A stretch of DNA of 64,000 nucleotides, from assembly GCF_001039355.2 (NCBI RefSeq), contig NW_019775980.1:335322-399321 (forward strand), read 5' to 3'. Both the position numbers and the translations under genes were made by a program. A model generated the notes under the pieces. The model was given only the letters and a program-made list of their open reading frames with translations. It did no database searches and had not been told where the DNA came from. Source of the DNA: Lingula anatina. Taxonomy: Eukaryota > Brachiopoda > Lingulata > Lingulida > Lingulidae. This document shows positions 24,509-37,907 of the stretch, in pieces (position 1 is the first letter of the stretch; each line of letters begins with the position of its first letter).

Positions 24509-27500
24509 TACACACACACACGTATCAATTAATACCAGTTATTTCCTCCTCCTCCAGGTCACGTGCTGGTGTTTGCGGAGGCCACGGGGATGTGCGTGGA
24601 AGGTCATGTGATCCTAGACGCCAGAGACGTCCCCAATGATTGGATACACGTAGGTTGACCTCAAGTTCACATTGGGTGTCATTAGTCAATTTTTATGTTG
24701 GAGTAGATAAAGTACTGGGTAGTATAGTCCAGGAAGAATGTGGCTTCAAGAAGATAATATAAGACATTGATAGGTTGTGAGGAGAGATATTGATACATGT
24801 GTTTATGTGATCATGGTTGAAAAGTTCCCGTCATTAATGTTTTTGAACTTCCTCAGTTTTATTTCTTGAGAAGTTCAGAGAAGATACTGAAGATTTAAAG
24901 TTATTGTTGAAAAGTTTTTGATATGGTACCAGGTAGTGGCAAATACTTTTACGATGTGTTGGTTAATCCATGGGTTATGTAGTTAATATGGGCGTTAGTG
25001 CTAAAAGATCTGGTGGTAGTGGTAGTCCATTTATAAGGCTGCATACAGTAGGGGTCATTTAAAAGTTATAATAATTTAGAGATCTGGTGGTAGTGGTAGT
25101 TCCTTTATAAGGCTGCATACAGTAGGGGTCATTTAAAAGTTATACATACCTAGGGATGTTATATGACCGTGGTGATATGATGATCACTGAAGCCTGTCCA
25201 TTTAGCCAAGCTTCAGTGAAGATCGAGGGCAACCTCGAGCCGCTACCCAAAAATGTCTCGCTTCATGTGTTTATGGCTGAAAAGTTCCTGTCATGAATGT
25301 TTTTGAACTTCCTTAGTTTTATTCCTTGAGATGTTCAGAGAAGGTACTGAAGATCTTAATTTATTGTTGAAAAGATTTTTATATGTTACCAGGTAGAGGC
25401 AAATACTTTTATGATGTGTTGGTTAATTCATGGGTTATGTAGTTAATATGGGTGTTAGTGCTAAAAGATCTGGTGGTAGTGGTAGTCCATTTATAAGGCT
25501 GCATACAGTAGGGGTCATATAAAAGTTATAATAATGGAATGCTCCTGTAGAATTCTGTATCACAGCGTATTTGTTGGAGTGGACTACAAATAGTAAAGGG
25601 AGAAAAGAAAAAAGGATCTAATTAATAGTGTATATTGTGTTGTGATAATATATCAGAGCTGTTGGAGAGATTTATTATTTATAACATGAAGATAATTTTC
25701 AATTTTGGTATCCGTTTTTGAAATCCTGTTCAGTGAAAATGAAAGAAAAGATTTGGTAAAAAGCACTTGTTTATTATTTATTTATTTATTTATTAATTAA
25801 TTTTTTTATTTTGTTCTAAGACCCCATTTCCAGAGATTATATCGATCTACTTTAGATCGACCTAACTCCCTGGGGGTTCACGCTAAATAGCTGTCAGCCG
25901 AGCGGACACGAAAGTTAATTACCCCTTTACAGCTTATAGTAGGCGGGACGGACATTGAAGCCGGATTATCTGACAGTAATCTAGTGAGACTCCCCGTGGG
26001 GATAGATCAATCTAAAAGCTCTGGGAATACAGCCTAAGATTGATCTTCATTTCTACTTTTTAGCTTCTCTCCTCTCTCAGTGAGTACAAAGAAGGATTTG
26101 AAAAAAATGTCCGGATAGCAGAAGAGAAGCTGAGCAAGCTGTTACACGGACTGAGAGTTCTACCTCGTCATAAAGGTGCTACACGTATAGTATTAGTCCA
26201 TGAGTATTACAACAGGGTCATGATGTTAGAGGAGATGCTGAGACAGTATAAAACAGAGATCGGAGTCAAGGAACTTCTGTCTGAAGAAATGGGTGATTTA
26301 GATATGGTGCTGGAAGGGTAAGGTTAAAACTGAGAATTCAAAAATAAAAGATTTTACGCATTTGATGATGAGGACAGTTTAACTTAAAGGACTCTTATTA
26401 TAATATATCAATATAATATAATATAATATAATATAATATAATATAATATATGTCATTTGAATATAATTTATGTTTGAGGAAACTACCTTATTAATGACAC
26501 AAAAGATTCTTTATTTATCTGAAGTGCTTTTATGTTTGACACCTGCAGAAATGTACCAAAGTAGTTTCCTGTAGTATTTGCAGATATCAACTGTTCTCCC
26601 CTCCTGGCCAATCTGTTAAATGACAATGTTTCAAATAGTATTAAATACATTTAATTGATAGGTTGTCTCAGACATTCTGTTATTATTTATATATACAGGC
26701 TCACCTGACCAATCATGCATTCTATATTTGTATCTCCAGGTTGTCAGGCTCTCTGTCCGTGTCCACTACGGGGTCATTCGTGGTGCCAATGGGGGTCAGT
26801 CCGGAACGTTTGCTGACCTTCCTGAGAGACAAGACTGGAGTGGCCAGACAGACCAAGGCAACTCACCAGAGGTAGTCAATGATGGCAAAGAGTTTTTGAT
26901 GAATGTGAAGCTGCATTCATGACCTGCAAACTAACTAGTCCATGGATCAAAAATGGCGCACACTTGAAAGCAAGCCATATATCCCCTAACAATAACATAA
27001 TTGATTCCCTGCCCCTCCAGCACACCGTCCCAGCAGGGGCAGAGCAATTAATAATGGTACATGCTTCCAAGTGGGTTGCGCCATATTTGATCCATGGACT
27101 AGTTACTCCAGTGATCAACTGCTTGTGAATGCTCCCTCAGTGGGTGAGGTGGCCTATTTGCAGGTTGGCCATCTGTAAATGGTGCTGGATAACATAGTTT
27201 AGATGGCTTACGGTNGTACTTATTGCTCGTTTTTTTAGAGCAGAAAATTAATTTAATGTGACTTTTAAAGACCCATTTTGGTCTTTGTAGTCTTCTTCAG
27301 AAGTGGATTGCTGCATAAAAGGGAATTTTTTGGTATACATGAATAAGGTACAGTGATGCCTATGATCACACATGTATAGGCAGCCCTATTCTTATTTCTT
27401 TTATAAACAGGATGTTAATTCATTAATTATCATGACATAATTCATGATTTTATTCTTTGCGATGCTGATTCTACTCTTTTGTGTAACCTCATCTTCGATT

Positions 27501-27764
27501 CCAACACTTTTTCTTGACAGGCTCAGGGAAAAGGAAGAATCTTTAATCGCGAAGTGTCAGAGAGAGTTCCAGTTGGCCAGTCTAGTGAAGGACATCAGTG
27601 TGTCTTCTGAGCAGATGGTGGTGTGTTGCGAGGCCTTGTTACGAGAGCCGAGGGAAATTAACCGACCGTTGCCTGGTGGTCACATACAGGTGTCGCAGTA
27701 TTACGACGTGAACTACGAAGGAGAGCTATGTATTCCGTGGAACTGGGCCTCCCTTGGCAAATGA
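21711..27764 (+). CDS. TCAIM: TCAIM, mitochondrial T-cell activation inhibitor homolog
   Basis: Exons: 21711-21784, 22497-22656, 22868-23000, 23555-23807, 24120-24340, 24558-24649, 26064-26317, 26740-26871, 27521-27764. Phases match throughout and give 520 aa (human about 496). I chose ATG 21711 because it joins exon 2 in frame and yields a basic amphipathic N-terminus (MLMVLRHAIWSRIGLVKRG), as expected for mitochondrial import; an ATG at 21730 is in the wrong frame. Family signatures are ALRPFYFVVHPDLFGQHPRE in exon 2, with a J-domain-like HPD, and the C-terminal GELCIPWNW. The family is mitochondrial; outside vertebrates its role is unknown, so the T-cell name is inherited. It is divergent from NUP93. 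Several introns carry MITEs and simple repeats. Confidence 0.93.
23297..23457. mobile_element. foldback MITE in a TCAIM intron
   Basis: Imperfect inverted repeat. The outer arms are ATGAAAG and CTTTCAT, and the inner arms TGATAGTCTCCCCGCC and GGCGGGGAGACAATCA, around a roughly 80-bp centre. It has no coding capacity. Confidence 0.6.
24466..24522. repeat. (CT)n/(CA)n compound microsatellite
   Basis: CT dinucleotides followed by CA dinucleotides in TCAIM intron 5, just upstream of exon 6. Confidence 0.95.
24795..25540 (+). repeat. two 280-bp direct repeats plus a shorter internal repeat
   Basis: The tract from GAAAAGTTCC through GGCTGCATACAGTAGGGGTC occurs at about 24815-25060 and again at about 25275-25525. 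An extra partial copy of its last 80 bp (AGATCTGGTGGTAGTGGTAG...) lies at about 25080-25145. It sits entirely inside TCAIM intron 6. Confidence 0.8.
25820..26034. mobile_element. MITE family A, copy 1, TAA target duplication
   Basis: Flanked by TAA at 25817-25819 and 26035-26037. The ends GACCCCATTTCCAGAG and CTCTGGGAATACAGCC are inverted and imperfect. Inside, ATCGATCTA-type palindromes and the pair CTGTCAGCC / CTGACAG fold back further. It ends 29 bp before TCAIM exon 7. Confidence 0.75.
26931..27108. mobile_element. foldback MITE family D, copy 1
   Basis: Arms AACTAGTCCATGGATCAAAA and the complementary TTTGATCCATGGACTAGTT enclose about 130 bp. A weaker outer arm (GCATTCA / TGAATGC) may extend it to about 26909-27136. 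It lies in TCAIM intron 8. Confidence 0.65.
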
Positions 27765-28562
27765 TGGACTTTCTGGGACTTACATGCTATTGTTGATTAT
27801 TGTCATTTCCAAATATTCAAAAATTGTTTTAGAGATATCAGTTGCAGGATTTTGACACCTTTAGTGGTTGTGGGATTTTTCCATCACGCAGGGTTCTGAA
27901 TTAGAAAATATTAATACCATATAAAATAGGTTAAATTTACTTCACTTCATTTTCTTTGGCAACCAGATTTATAAAAAGTGATATTCAGTTCTTGCAAATT
28001 AATAATTATTTTGCTGGTTGTGTACTTCTGAACAATTTGACAGGTAATTAATTAAAGAATATTGACATGGGTAAAGTCGTACAAACTGAAAATCAAAGCT
28101 TGCAATTTCTTAGTGCTTTTAGACCATAGGAAACAAAAAGAAGAAAATGAAAACTGAAAATTCTGAAATCGGGCACAATCCTGAAACCTTTTCATCCGTG
28201 TATTGAAGACCATGACAATCCCTTTTACTTCTGCAATTTTGAACGAAAATTGGTTGCAAAATGGCAAACTTTTTTTTATTGAGCTCGAGTCAATACCCGT
28301 TTGTGGCCCATGTCATTTTATTACATATGTCGGTATGCAGTTGATGTTATGATGACATATGCCCCATCTGACTGTTTTTATTATGCAATTCTTATAAATA
28401 GAAATAAGATGTGTCCATTCTTATTATAATATATGTGTGATGTACCAGTTACTTAGTTTAACTAGAGCCAAGGGGTTCTAGGAGTGTCCGGCCAGTTGCT
28501 AAAATGCCTGTTAGCATGTGCATAAAGAAATTGCTCACTTTTAAGACTTTTTTTTTTTGAAA

Positions 28563-28568
28563 AATAAA
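28563..28568 (+). terminator. AATAAA, likely TCAIM poly(A) signal
   Basis: A canonical hexamer about 800 bp past the TCAIM stop, following a T-run. It is a reasonable 3'UTR end, but several other AT-rich hexamer variants lie nearby. Confidence 0.4.
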
Positions 28569-31500
28569 GTGATTTACTTGAATGTGCTGTTTTGTTTTAG
28601 TCACAACAAGGTTGCACATTGCCAGTTAAAAGATTTGCAGATTTTTTCCACCACAACCGGCGCTCACTATGGTCAATTGACTTTGTAACTGTTAGAAGTT
28701 ATTAATAATTTGGTCAATTTTAAGGATTGTATTTCTTTTGATAAAGTGCTTCTTGACAAAGCACGCATGTTTCATTGGCCATCAACAAGAAATGATTTTG
28801 GTGGTTTCACGATTGGAGATCTGGGGGTATTTCCAATAATTTTAAAAAAATTTTACTGCTCAAACATGGCCACAACTTCCAACATCTAAGAGAAATAACC
28901 AAAATTCCAACACTAATATGGTTGTTAAGATTTCATGGGCACTTTATTGTCCATTAAATGCCACAGATGTTACAGAATTGTGATGGCCTGCTCCTGTACG
29001 TGAATATCACATACAAAATTTAATGAATGACTTCTTACCACATTACACAAATCACCAACTGGTAGACTGGCATTTCTATGTATTTATCCATAAAAATTCT
29101 TTTCACATATTTTCTCTTTTGCTAATCAGACAAGTACAAAATGAGGCCCATCTTGCTTAGTGTCACCATCTACAGTCCGTTTCATTATCAATCAAGATTG
29201 ACAAGTCTGTGCAATGATTGGTTTAACTAAGTAAGCCGTTTAGAAAAAGATGTATCTACACTTGAAAAATTTACAATATATACAATAACAACTGGTTTCA
29301 GTGTATGTTTCTTAGGCAAAAACTAGAAGTATTTGTCTACTATCATAAGCCAAATCGGGCATTCAAGTAATATGAATTCTTTATGAATACATTATAAGAT
29401 TATATGATATAGACTGTGCATGCAATGAAGTGCTTAAGTTTCTGGGGAAAAAAATACAATAAGAACCATTTCGGAAGTCTAGGGAATGATGGTGAAGAAG
29501 GAAGAGATGTAAAATTAGCCAAGTTGTGAAATAAAATATAGGCTCCATTCTCCTCAGCACATAAAAAGTACAATTCTCAGCAAAAACTGAGGTCAAAGTT
29601 TAATTTCCTTGACAAATCTATTATCCTTCAATTTCAGAAAAAAATTCAAAGTGATCATAAATCAATAAACATACTTGACTAAATACTATGAGCAGGAATT
29701 GGGGTTTCGTACATCTGTGACAAGTGTAATTATAATTAGTAGAAATGACAAATGAATTACATACAATTTTTTTCTGAATATTTCTCTATTGCAAGATTTT
29801 TAAGCTCAGTTATTCTTTACACAAAAAGCTCCTGGCACGAAGACTTCTAATTCTGTTTATTCTCTCATTGTCTTAACCAGGTTAAACATTTGTGAAATCA
29901 TGATTAGATTTGTAAGTATACTATCTGGGGTATAGATCTATGTGATAAAACCTTGAGTGATAAAGCCAGCAGTTTTTAGATATAATAACCATATTGCATT
30001 TGTGAAATGAGAATTGTACTAACTGCATTCAGAATAGTGAACTAACTAGTCTGAGGCTCCATTTAGAACAGGGGACTAACTAGTCCGAGGGTCAAATATG
30101 GCCACCCACTACAAAGCTTGCCGTTTAATCCGCTAATAGACACTGAATAGATATCCCATGGGGACGTATTCTAGTTAGTCAGCCATATTTGACCCTCGGA
30201 CTAGTTAGCCCACGGTTCTGAATGGAGCCTAAGAGTCAAATATGGCCTACCCATTTGAATACTTCCCTACGGGGAATCTATTCAGTGTCTATTAGCGGAT
30301 AAGATGGCAAGCTTTTTGGTGGGTCGCCATATTTGACCCTCAGATCAATTAGTCCAACGTTCTGAACGCGGCCTTAGAACATAAATATATTGCTTAATGC
30401 ATTAATCTTACCAAACAAACATTATGCAGACTACAGTGTTTTACATGAATCAATGGGTAGTAATGTGCTTCTTTGGGTCCACTGTTTTTTTTCACAGTAA
30501 AAATAGATGTCCACACAATTCCCAGCTTTAACAGTTAATCAATTACTTCATAATCTGAACCATATGTTCCCTTATTCTTGTAACTAGTGAAATATATAAT
30601 TCATATATATAAAATTTCAAATGATATGTAAATTTAAATCACCTGTTTTTATATGTATAATTATGATAAACAGTAAATATTTTCTGGAAAATTATCATTA
30701 TGTTGTACAGAAAATTACCTTGGGAAATGAAATCAACATAGACACAACCTGACCAAGGTGAAAAAATTGTTTTTAACCATAAATATTTCTCTATCTAAAT
30801 AGTTAACCTAGACATGAAATGAATGGTACCAATTCTCAGACAAGATCTTTTAACACGCAAGATGATTAACAGAACAAATGTAAGAACGATAAAAGTAAAT
30901 GAAAATATTGATAAAAATGCTGTATTCTACTTTGAGTTGTGGTTTTCCATTTTTTTTCTGTCAGCATACCATATATATAATACAATGTATATATCTTTAT
31001 GTATACATACCTCTATCATTTCAAACTGTGGTTTCAGCCTAAATTCAATTAGTAAAGTATTTCAAATGGTGAATGTATAAATACTATCTGTATAGTTATT
31101 TTGGAAAGAATTTGCTAATGTTTTTTCCAAAGTGGGAGTTTCTCTTGGCTTAAATACTTGTTATCTGAAATAAAATCTGTTTTGAAACGATTTGAATATT
31201 TTTCCTACCATTAAATCTCGGACAAAGTCCCATTTAATCGATGCCGTTCATTTTTTTATGGAAGATCAGATTTTTTTCAGCAGTTTGTCACATCCATTCC
31301 CACTGTGAAGTCTTTATCAAACTTTTGGGGTCTTTACAATGAAAATATTGAAGAAATGAAATAACTTTCTTTTCACTTCTTCAGTCTAAAATTTTGATAA
31401 AATTTCATATTTGCAGGATAAGCCTTGTTTACATTTTTATACACTCTAAGGATCTTCCAAATATTATGCATAAAAGTTAGAGCAGAAGTTCAATTCAATG

Positions 31501-32333
31501 GAGTCTCTTGTTCTAAACCTACTTCTCTAAATGCTTTCCACATGTTAAATCTTTCAAAATGACGTGAAATCCATGTAATTGCTAACCTGCTCACCTACAA
31601 TGTAACCTTAACCAATTGTGAATCTTACCTGTAAAGATATAAATATATCTACCTCAAAGATGGCTCTTCCTATCTTTTTAAATCTTTTTTCAACTTGTCA
31701 TTGTAACCTTAAATTGCATACTACTCTACTTGTCAAATATACACATCAGTCTTCAGTACAGAAAGCCTTTCATAAGTCAACAGTGAATATTTTTCTTTTT
31801 GCTGTGACTTGAATCACTTAAGTTGTTTTGGTAATTTCTAAGCACAAACTGTAATTTTTTTGAGCTGCAAATTAATTCAAATGCACACATTTTCAGTGTG
31901 ACCAAATATGTTCTCTTAGCATGCACTGAAAGGCATTAAGAACTTCACAAGATACAATCCAAGTCCTTAGTCAAATATCTTTGCATTCATCTTCAGTACT
32001 TCACATTTTCACCGCTTTTCCTCTAAGCAAATTCTGCCTCTACTTCTTTGGCTTTTTCTTCATATTTATCTGATTTCCATATACTTCTAACTTGGTGAAT
32101 ACTTCAGCTGCTGATGAAGTTCTCTCCTGGCTAGAGTGACTTGCAAAGCATGGGCTAGAGCGTCATTATCTTTAAAATTGTCTATATCTTCATTTTTATA
32201 AAAATATATTGGTCAATCATCTTTACATGTGTTCTTTCCCCCATGCCAGAATATTTGACATACTATGAAAGGGGTCAACAACTGTTTCAGAAAGTATGTA
32301 AATATGTGTGACTCCACAAAACAGGGGCGGGCA
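28569..32333. other. intergenic / PARD6 3'UTR region without visible genes
   Basis: AT-rich DNA between the convergent ends of TCAIM and PARD6. Apart from the MITE complex at 30055-30373 I see no gene, RNA or ordered repeat. The minus-strand PARD6 3'UTR must occupy its upper part. Confidence 0.6.
30055..30373. mobile_element. MITE family D, one full and one partial copy
   Basis: The full copy spans 30055-30229, with ends GGCTCCATTTAGAAC and GTTCTGAATGGAGCC and TAA on the right. A second partial copy, 30233-30373, follows directly, lacks the left end, and repeats the GTCAAATATGGCC and TCTATTAGCGGAT motifs. Both share the ACTAGTC motif with the copy at 26931. Confidence 0.7.
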
Positions 32334-34617
32334 CTATAATGTCACCACTGCACTGTCCTGATCTTTTTCACTTGTTGTTGGGCTCGTATCGTTTATCAGT
32401 TGCGTATGGTCCTTCACATCATCATCTTCCTCCTCAACAATACGAATTTCATCACTTTCCTGAGAAGCCACGGAAACGGTGGACCCCATAGACATCTGAG
32501 AGGCGTGCGACATTTGCGAATCGCGCCCAACGCCTCCGCGTTTCGGTACGGGATTGTTCCTCTGATTGACAGGTTTGACGGTGATGATGAGATTGGAGCT
32601 ATTAGCCACCATCATGTCAGTCACTTGGTCCAACGTTTTCCCCCCAACCTCGATTCCGTTCACCTCCAGGACCTCGTCGTTCACCGCTAACAGTCCCGTG
32701 CTCTCGGCCAGACCACCTGGCACCAACCGAGAAATAAAAATTCCTGGAACCTTTTCCAGTCCGTGGGGGGTCACCCGTACACTGGTGCCATCCCGAATAT
32801 AAAAACCTAGAGGCTTGTCTGAACCGTTTTTGCATAGTTTCACTCGTCTGTGAGTCTCAGGTACAATGTCTACATCAATAATGGCCGACACCCTACGGAA
32901 ATCCTCTGGCAAGCTAATAGCGATGTGAGGCCTCGGCTTGACTTCTTCTTTGATAAGCTTACTGATGATTGGATTGCGACGCTTCCCAAACGTTCCATAG
33001 CCATTGAATTCAGCCCAGCTTTCTCCTGAAATATTGAATTAACAATATATATTGCCATCATGGTTTTAAAAAGTTAAATTTCTCTGCACAGAAATATAAC
33101 AAAGTAATATTCTCTTTATCAAGAATAGACCAAAAACTATATACCATAAAAATGTTACAACTCATGTGAAAAGACAATAACAATTGTATTTTTAATACTA
33201 CAGAATTACTGCTTACTCAATTTTGCTTAATTCAAAAATTAATATAGATCTTAAATTTATTTTAACATTCACAGAATCAAAATCCAATGGGAAACCCATG
33301 TCCTCAGATTCCATTGTAACCTAAGCAGTTCACAATACACATACCATTCCTCTTACTCCAGTTTAATAGCAAACTGTTTACACAAACTAAGCACCCAGAA
33401 GAGAATATTTAGACAAATGTACAGCTTTCCCCAAACAACCTAAATCAGAAACCCACAATTTTAACAACTCTATAAAGCATTAACATCTAGACTTACAAAG
33501 ATAACATTCTATCATATCCATAGATTTATAATGCCATCTAAACAGAAAAGTTCAGGGAAAGGCAATGCATATAACAGTTAGGCAGAATCTGATTAAGAGT
33601 TCATGCCTAACTGGTGGCACAGCAGGAAGGCTCTCCTAGGGTCAAAGATGTGAAATGGATAACATAATTTTGGTGACATATCTCTGCAGAAAAAAAGGGA
33701 AATATTGTGTCTCAGGAGGAGTCTGTTAAGATAATGTCTGTGCTTTATTTGTACTCTACTGTCCTGAAAATTGAGGGGTGAAACCAATGTTAGTGAGATC
33801 TGTCACGAATCTGAGTCCAAAATTATTCAAACTTGAGGCATAATGAAGAAAAACAAATGTATTAAAAAAAAAATCAACAAATAAAAATAAAATGAAATAA
33901 ATAATTCAATATCGGTTGAAATTTGTCCCTTTTCTTTGAAAGCCCAATATTCCTACAGAAACATTATATAAAGACCGTCTGGAAAGTATCAGAGGCAGAG
34001 GCAACTATAATATTAGGAAGATCAAATGGAGAAAATTGCCTTTCTATCTCCTCTGTAGTTAGGTACACAAGGTGACGGAGGCCATGACATTCCTTCCTAG
34101 ATGCTGCTGCATACATAATGGGACCATAATCAGTAGATGAGATATGAATAATGAACATAAATGTCACTCTCCCAATACTAGTCACTCTGTGTCGCTCCTT
34201 TAGAGGGGGATATTGTATCTACTTATATAATGTACTTAGTACTTCTTTTGAGTATTGTGCTCATTTTTAGCAGAATTCATACAACATTGATTTATCAAAT
34301 TTGCCATGGAAAAATTTGGTTTGTGATAAACAGACAATTTTAAGGTTCATTAAAGTGATTCAAATTCAAAATACATTATTGTCACTTTATGTGATAAAAC
34401 TTCACCAAAATGAAATATTGGTTGGTATTTGAAATATGTTGATGAGTTATTACCGTGTACAGGAAGAAAAGAAGAGATGTCCCCTGATTACACTCACCGA
34501 GGGAGAATATTTGTGCACATATTATATAAAATTACGACACTGAGTCAACTGGTACATGACGGGACAATAATCCAAATAATCCTCTCAAAAGTACAGCATT
34601 AAGAATGAACTAACTAC

Positions 34618-34654
<37 letters not shown>

Positions 34655-37600
34655 AAAGGGGGGAGGGGGAGAGAGGGGGAAGAGGGAGATGACAAATCAC
34701 ATCCTGACCTAGACAAGCAGTACAAGCCTGTCTTCATAAGTAGACACAACATTGTCCTAATCACATGATAATGTTTTCTATTAGTCTATTGTGGAAAGAA
34801 AATTGTTATCATATTTTTTCCTTGTTTTTCACAGTTAATAATCACTTCCATTTATCTGAACTTTAATACACACTAACTGCCACAAGCCTCCAGCTGACGA
34901 CAAGAGTTACAACACACACAACGTCCATAGATCTATCTACTTTCAAAGCGCACACTAAGAACAGAGTAGCATTTTTGCCAGCAGGAAGAAGGCGACATGC
35001 CAACTGGGCTAAAAAAAGAAGAAAAAATGGCAATGGGAAGTGCAACTACCAGGCACCATTATTTTGTCATCATTAATTTTCCTGTAGCAATTTCTTTTGT
35101 TCTGATAAAACATTTGGCCAATATGCATATTTTCTGTGTACAAAAATGCTTTGAAATTTTTTAAGAATTTGAATTTCTTACAGGTCTTATGTAATATCTT
35201 CAGGGCATTCTAAAGACGAAAAATGTTGAATGCATTACCTCTTGCAACAATCTTTCTTACAAGGAACATTCTGTTATTAGTACAGTTTGTGATTTTGTTG
35301 TTACCAACATCTCCTCCTACTCTTTTCAGAGAAATGGGACTATTTCATCTGTTTCTAGAAAATACTTGTATTCTGTGTGTGAATATTTTTGTAAAAGATA
35401 TCACACAGAATATTATGATTTTATTTAAACAAAATATATCACTTCATCTGTTCTGAGAGAGCATCAGGTTTACACAAGGGATACACATCTAAGGTGAACT
35501 CAAACTGAAGAGGAGACCACCAAGAAGATAGTTTCCTTCCTGTAATCCTTCAACCCAAACCCAAGCTGACTGGAAAAGTTGGTAATTCTGACAGGACCAG
35601 ACAGCTAGACTGATAATGATCTCCCACAGGCTTGGAGAAATGGAGAGCCTGCAGCAAGTGCACTGAACAGTTTGTGGAGGGTTATCCTATATGAGGCTCT
35701 ACCTGGTTAGAGAGAAAGCTTTTTTTAAAAGAAAACACATTATCTGGTTCATTCTTTCTACAGTTTGGGGTGTGTATTTTGCAAATGAGAGAATAATTTA
35801 CGCAATGCAAATTGGAACAGGAAAACCCTACATATTTCACAAATAAAATGTTGATCTATTGCCCATGAAAAGAACAATTAATAACTTGGCATGCTGATGA
35901 AAATGCTCTGTGATCTCCCAACACTGACAGTATAGGAACAGCTCAAATGATACCAATAACAACTGAACATGAACCGTCTCTCCTCTATGGCTCTCAAAGT
36001 TAAAGGTTTTCCATTAAGTCCAATTAAAACAACACCCAGCTGATAACATGCAGGCTTTCCACTACAGTCTGACCCTGTAGTCCATGTAACACCCTCTCAG
36101 GCCAGCTGAGCTGCTAAAACACTGGATTTTAATATCAAGATACTGGAAGAAACAGGACTGCTTTACACTGCATTGTTAACCTACAAATTAACCAATACAC
36201 GGGGTCGAAAATGCTAGATTTTTTTCCTCTCATTATTTGGTAGTGCTTCAAATAACTGCAGAAATGAATTTCATCTTTGAATACTGAGATGACAGTACAT
36301 ATTCTCATGTCAAACAAGGAAAAGGTTGAAAATTTTACAATTAATCATAAGTGGAGTAGATTCTTATTTTGTATATATTCTAAACACCCTGTCCTGCTCT
36401 CATAAACTCCACCACACACTATATATCTGCTACCATATTCTTTCTGTCAACACAGGCAAACACACCATTTTATCCAATTATGAACAAAGGACCCAAGGAC
36501 CAACAAAATACTTCAGCTCTCAACAACTTTCCCAGCACGTGTGTGTCATGCCAGGGCACTTTATGGCCAAGGTAGCACTTGGGTGACCAGGGAGCAAACT
36601 TGTATATAAATATTCTGGGCAGCAGGAGGGCACCTTGTTTATCAAAAGACAAAGAATTTTGAAAAAAAAATGTCATAATTCCACGTTGGTGACTTTCATG
36701 AACACACTGCCAAAAAGAACTAGAATGTACTAAACTTTACTGCAAAACATATATTAACATCATTTATTGACAGAAATTTGAAGAGGTTGCTTTAAACTTT
36801 CATCTTGAAAAAAAAGTTCAGAGAAAGGTTTTCTAGTTGAATGCTTTCTGTAGATGAGTGGGTGAGAAGGGAAGGTCAGACATCCAGAACCAAAATTAAT
36901 GACTGAAATATGTCTAAAATGTGAGCTACGTGATAATTTGTCATTTAAAGTAACTAATGGTAGCCATGGCAACAGCCACCGCCTCCTGTCAATTAAAATG
37001 TGTAACAAGCGTAAGATTTCCTCCACACAATGGAGGCAATAAGGCCAGAACTGCTGTGACTCAGGTTTAACTAGATATAATTAGCTGAAATCTTTTCTCG
37101 AATTCCTTGTTTTCCATTCAATGCAAATGTCCCCTTCTAGTGCGAGACAAAATATAATTAGCCTGCATTTCAGCCTTCCCAACAGCAAGGAATTTACCAG
37201 GGAATGTTTGTCATTGTAGTACTTGTCACCACTTTCGTAATTTGTTTTTTTTTTTTTTGTGGTTTTACTCTTCCCCTGACAAAAAGTTTGAGTAACTGTA
37301 GCCTATAATATAATATAAATGATGAGTAAAATACAAATTTTATTTCTTCACTTCCACCTTCTGACTACCTGTAGCTATTACCATAAATGAATCATCAGGT
37401 CTGAGTAAAGACCCCCCCCCCACACACACACACTATTCCTCCATCTTTATTTCAAAGTTAGAAATAATCTGGTCTCCCTTACAAAACCAACACCCAATGT
37501 TTTCTCTTTCTGGTAAGAACTTGGTGCTGAAGTCACCAGTTCAACGTCCTAAGGCTATCTGTGTGTAATTGCATTTCTGCAGCAAGCTGAGAAGATCGCA

Positions 37601-37876
37601 TACCACTGGTAGTCTACTGCTTGTGTAGACAACATACACTACTTGACTTGTAATAAATCTAACTTATCTCTTTATTTTCATAATCATGTAATATTTCCAT
37701 GCAACACATTACTCTACAGCACATGTGGAACTCGCTGTGATAATGTCAGACACGAAACAATAACTCATCTTTGTTATCATGGGATGGGTTTTTTTCTTTT
37801 GTCTTATGCTACATATTGTTCCTATTTTACAGAAAAGGTACCTGGTCTTTTTCTGTATCATATCTTTTATCTTGTC

Positions 37877-37907
<31 letters not shown>

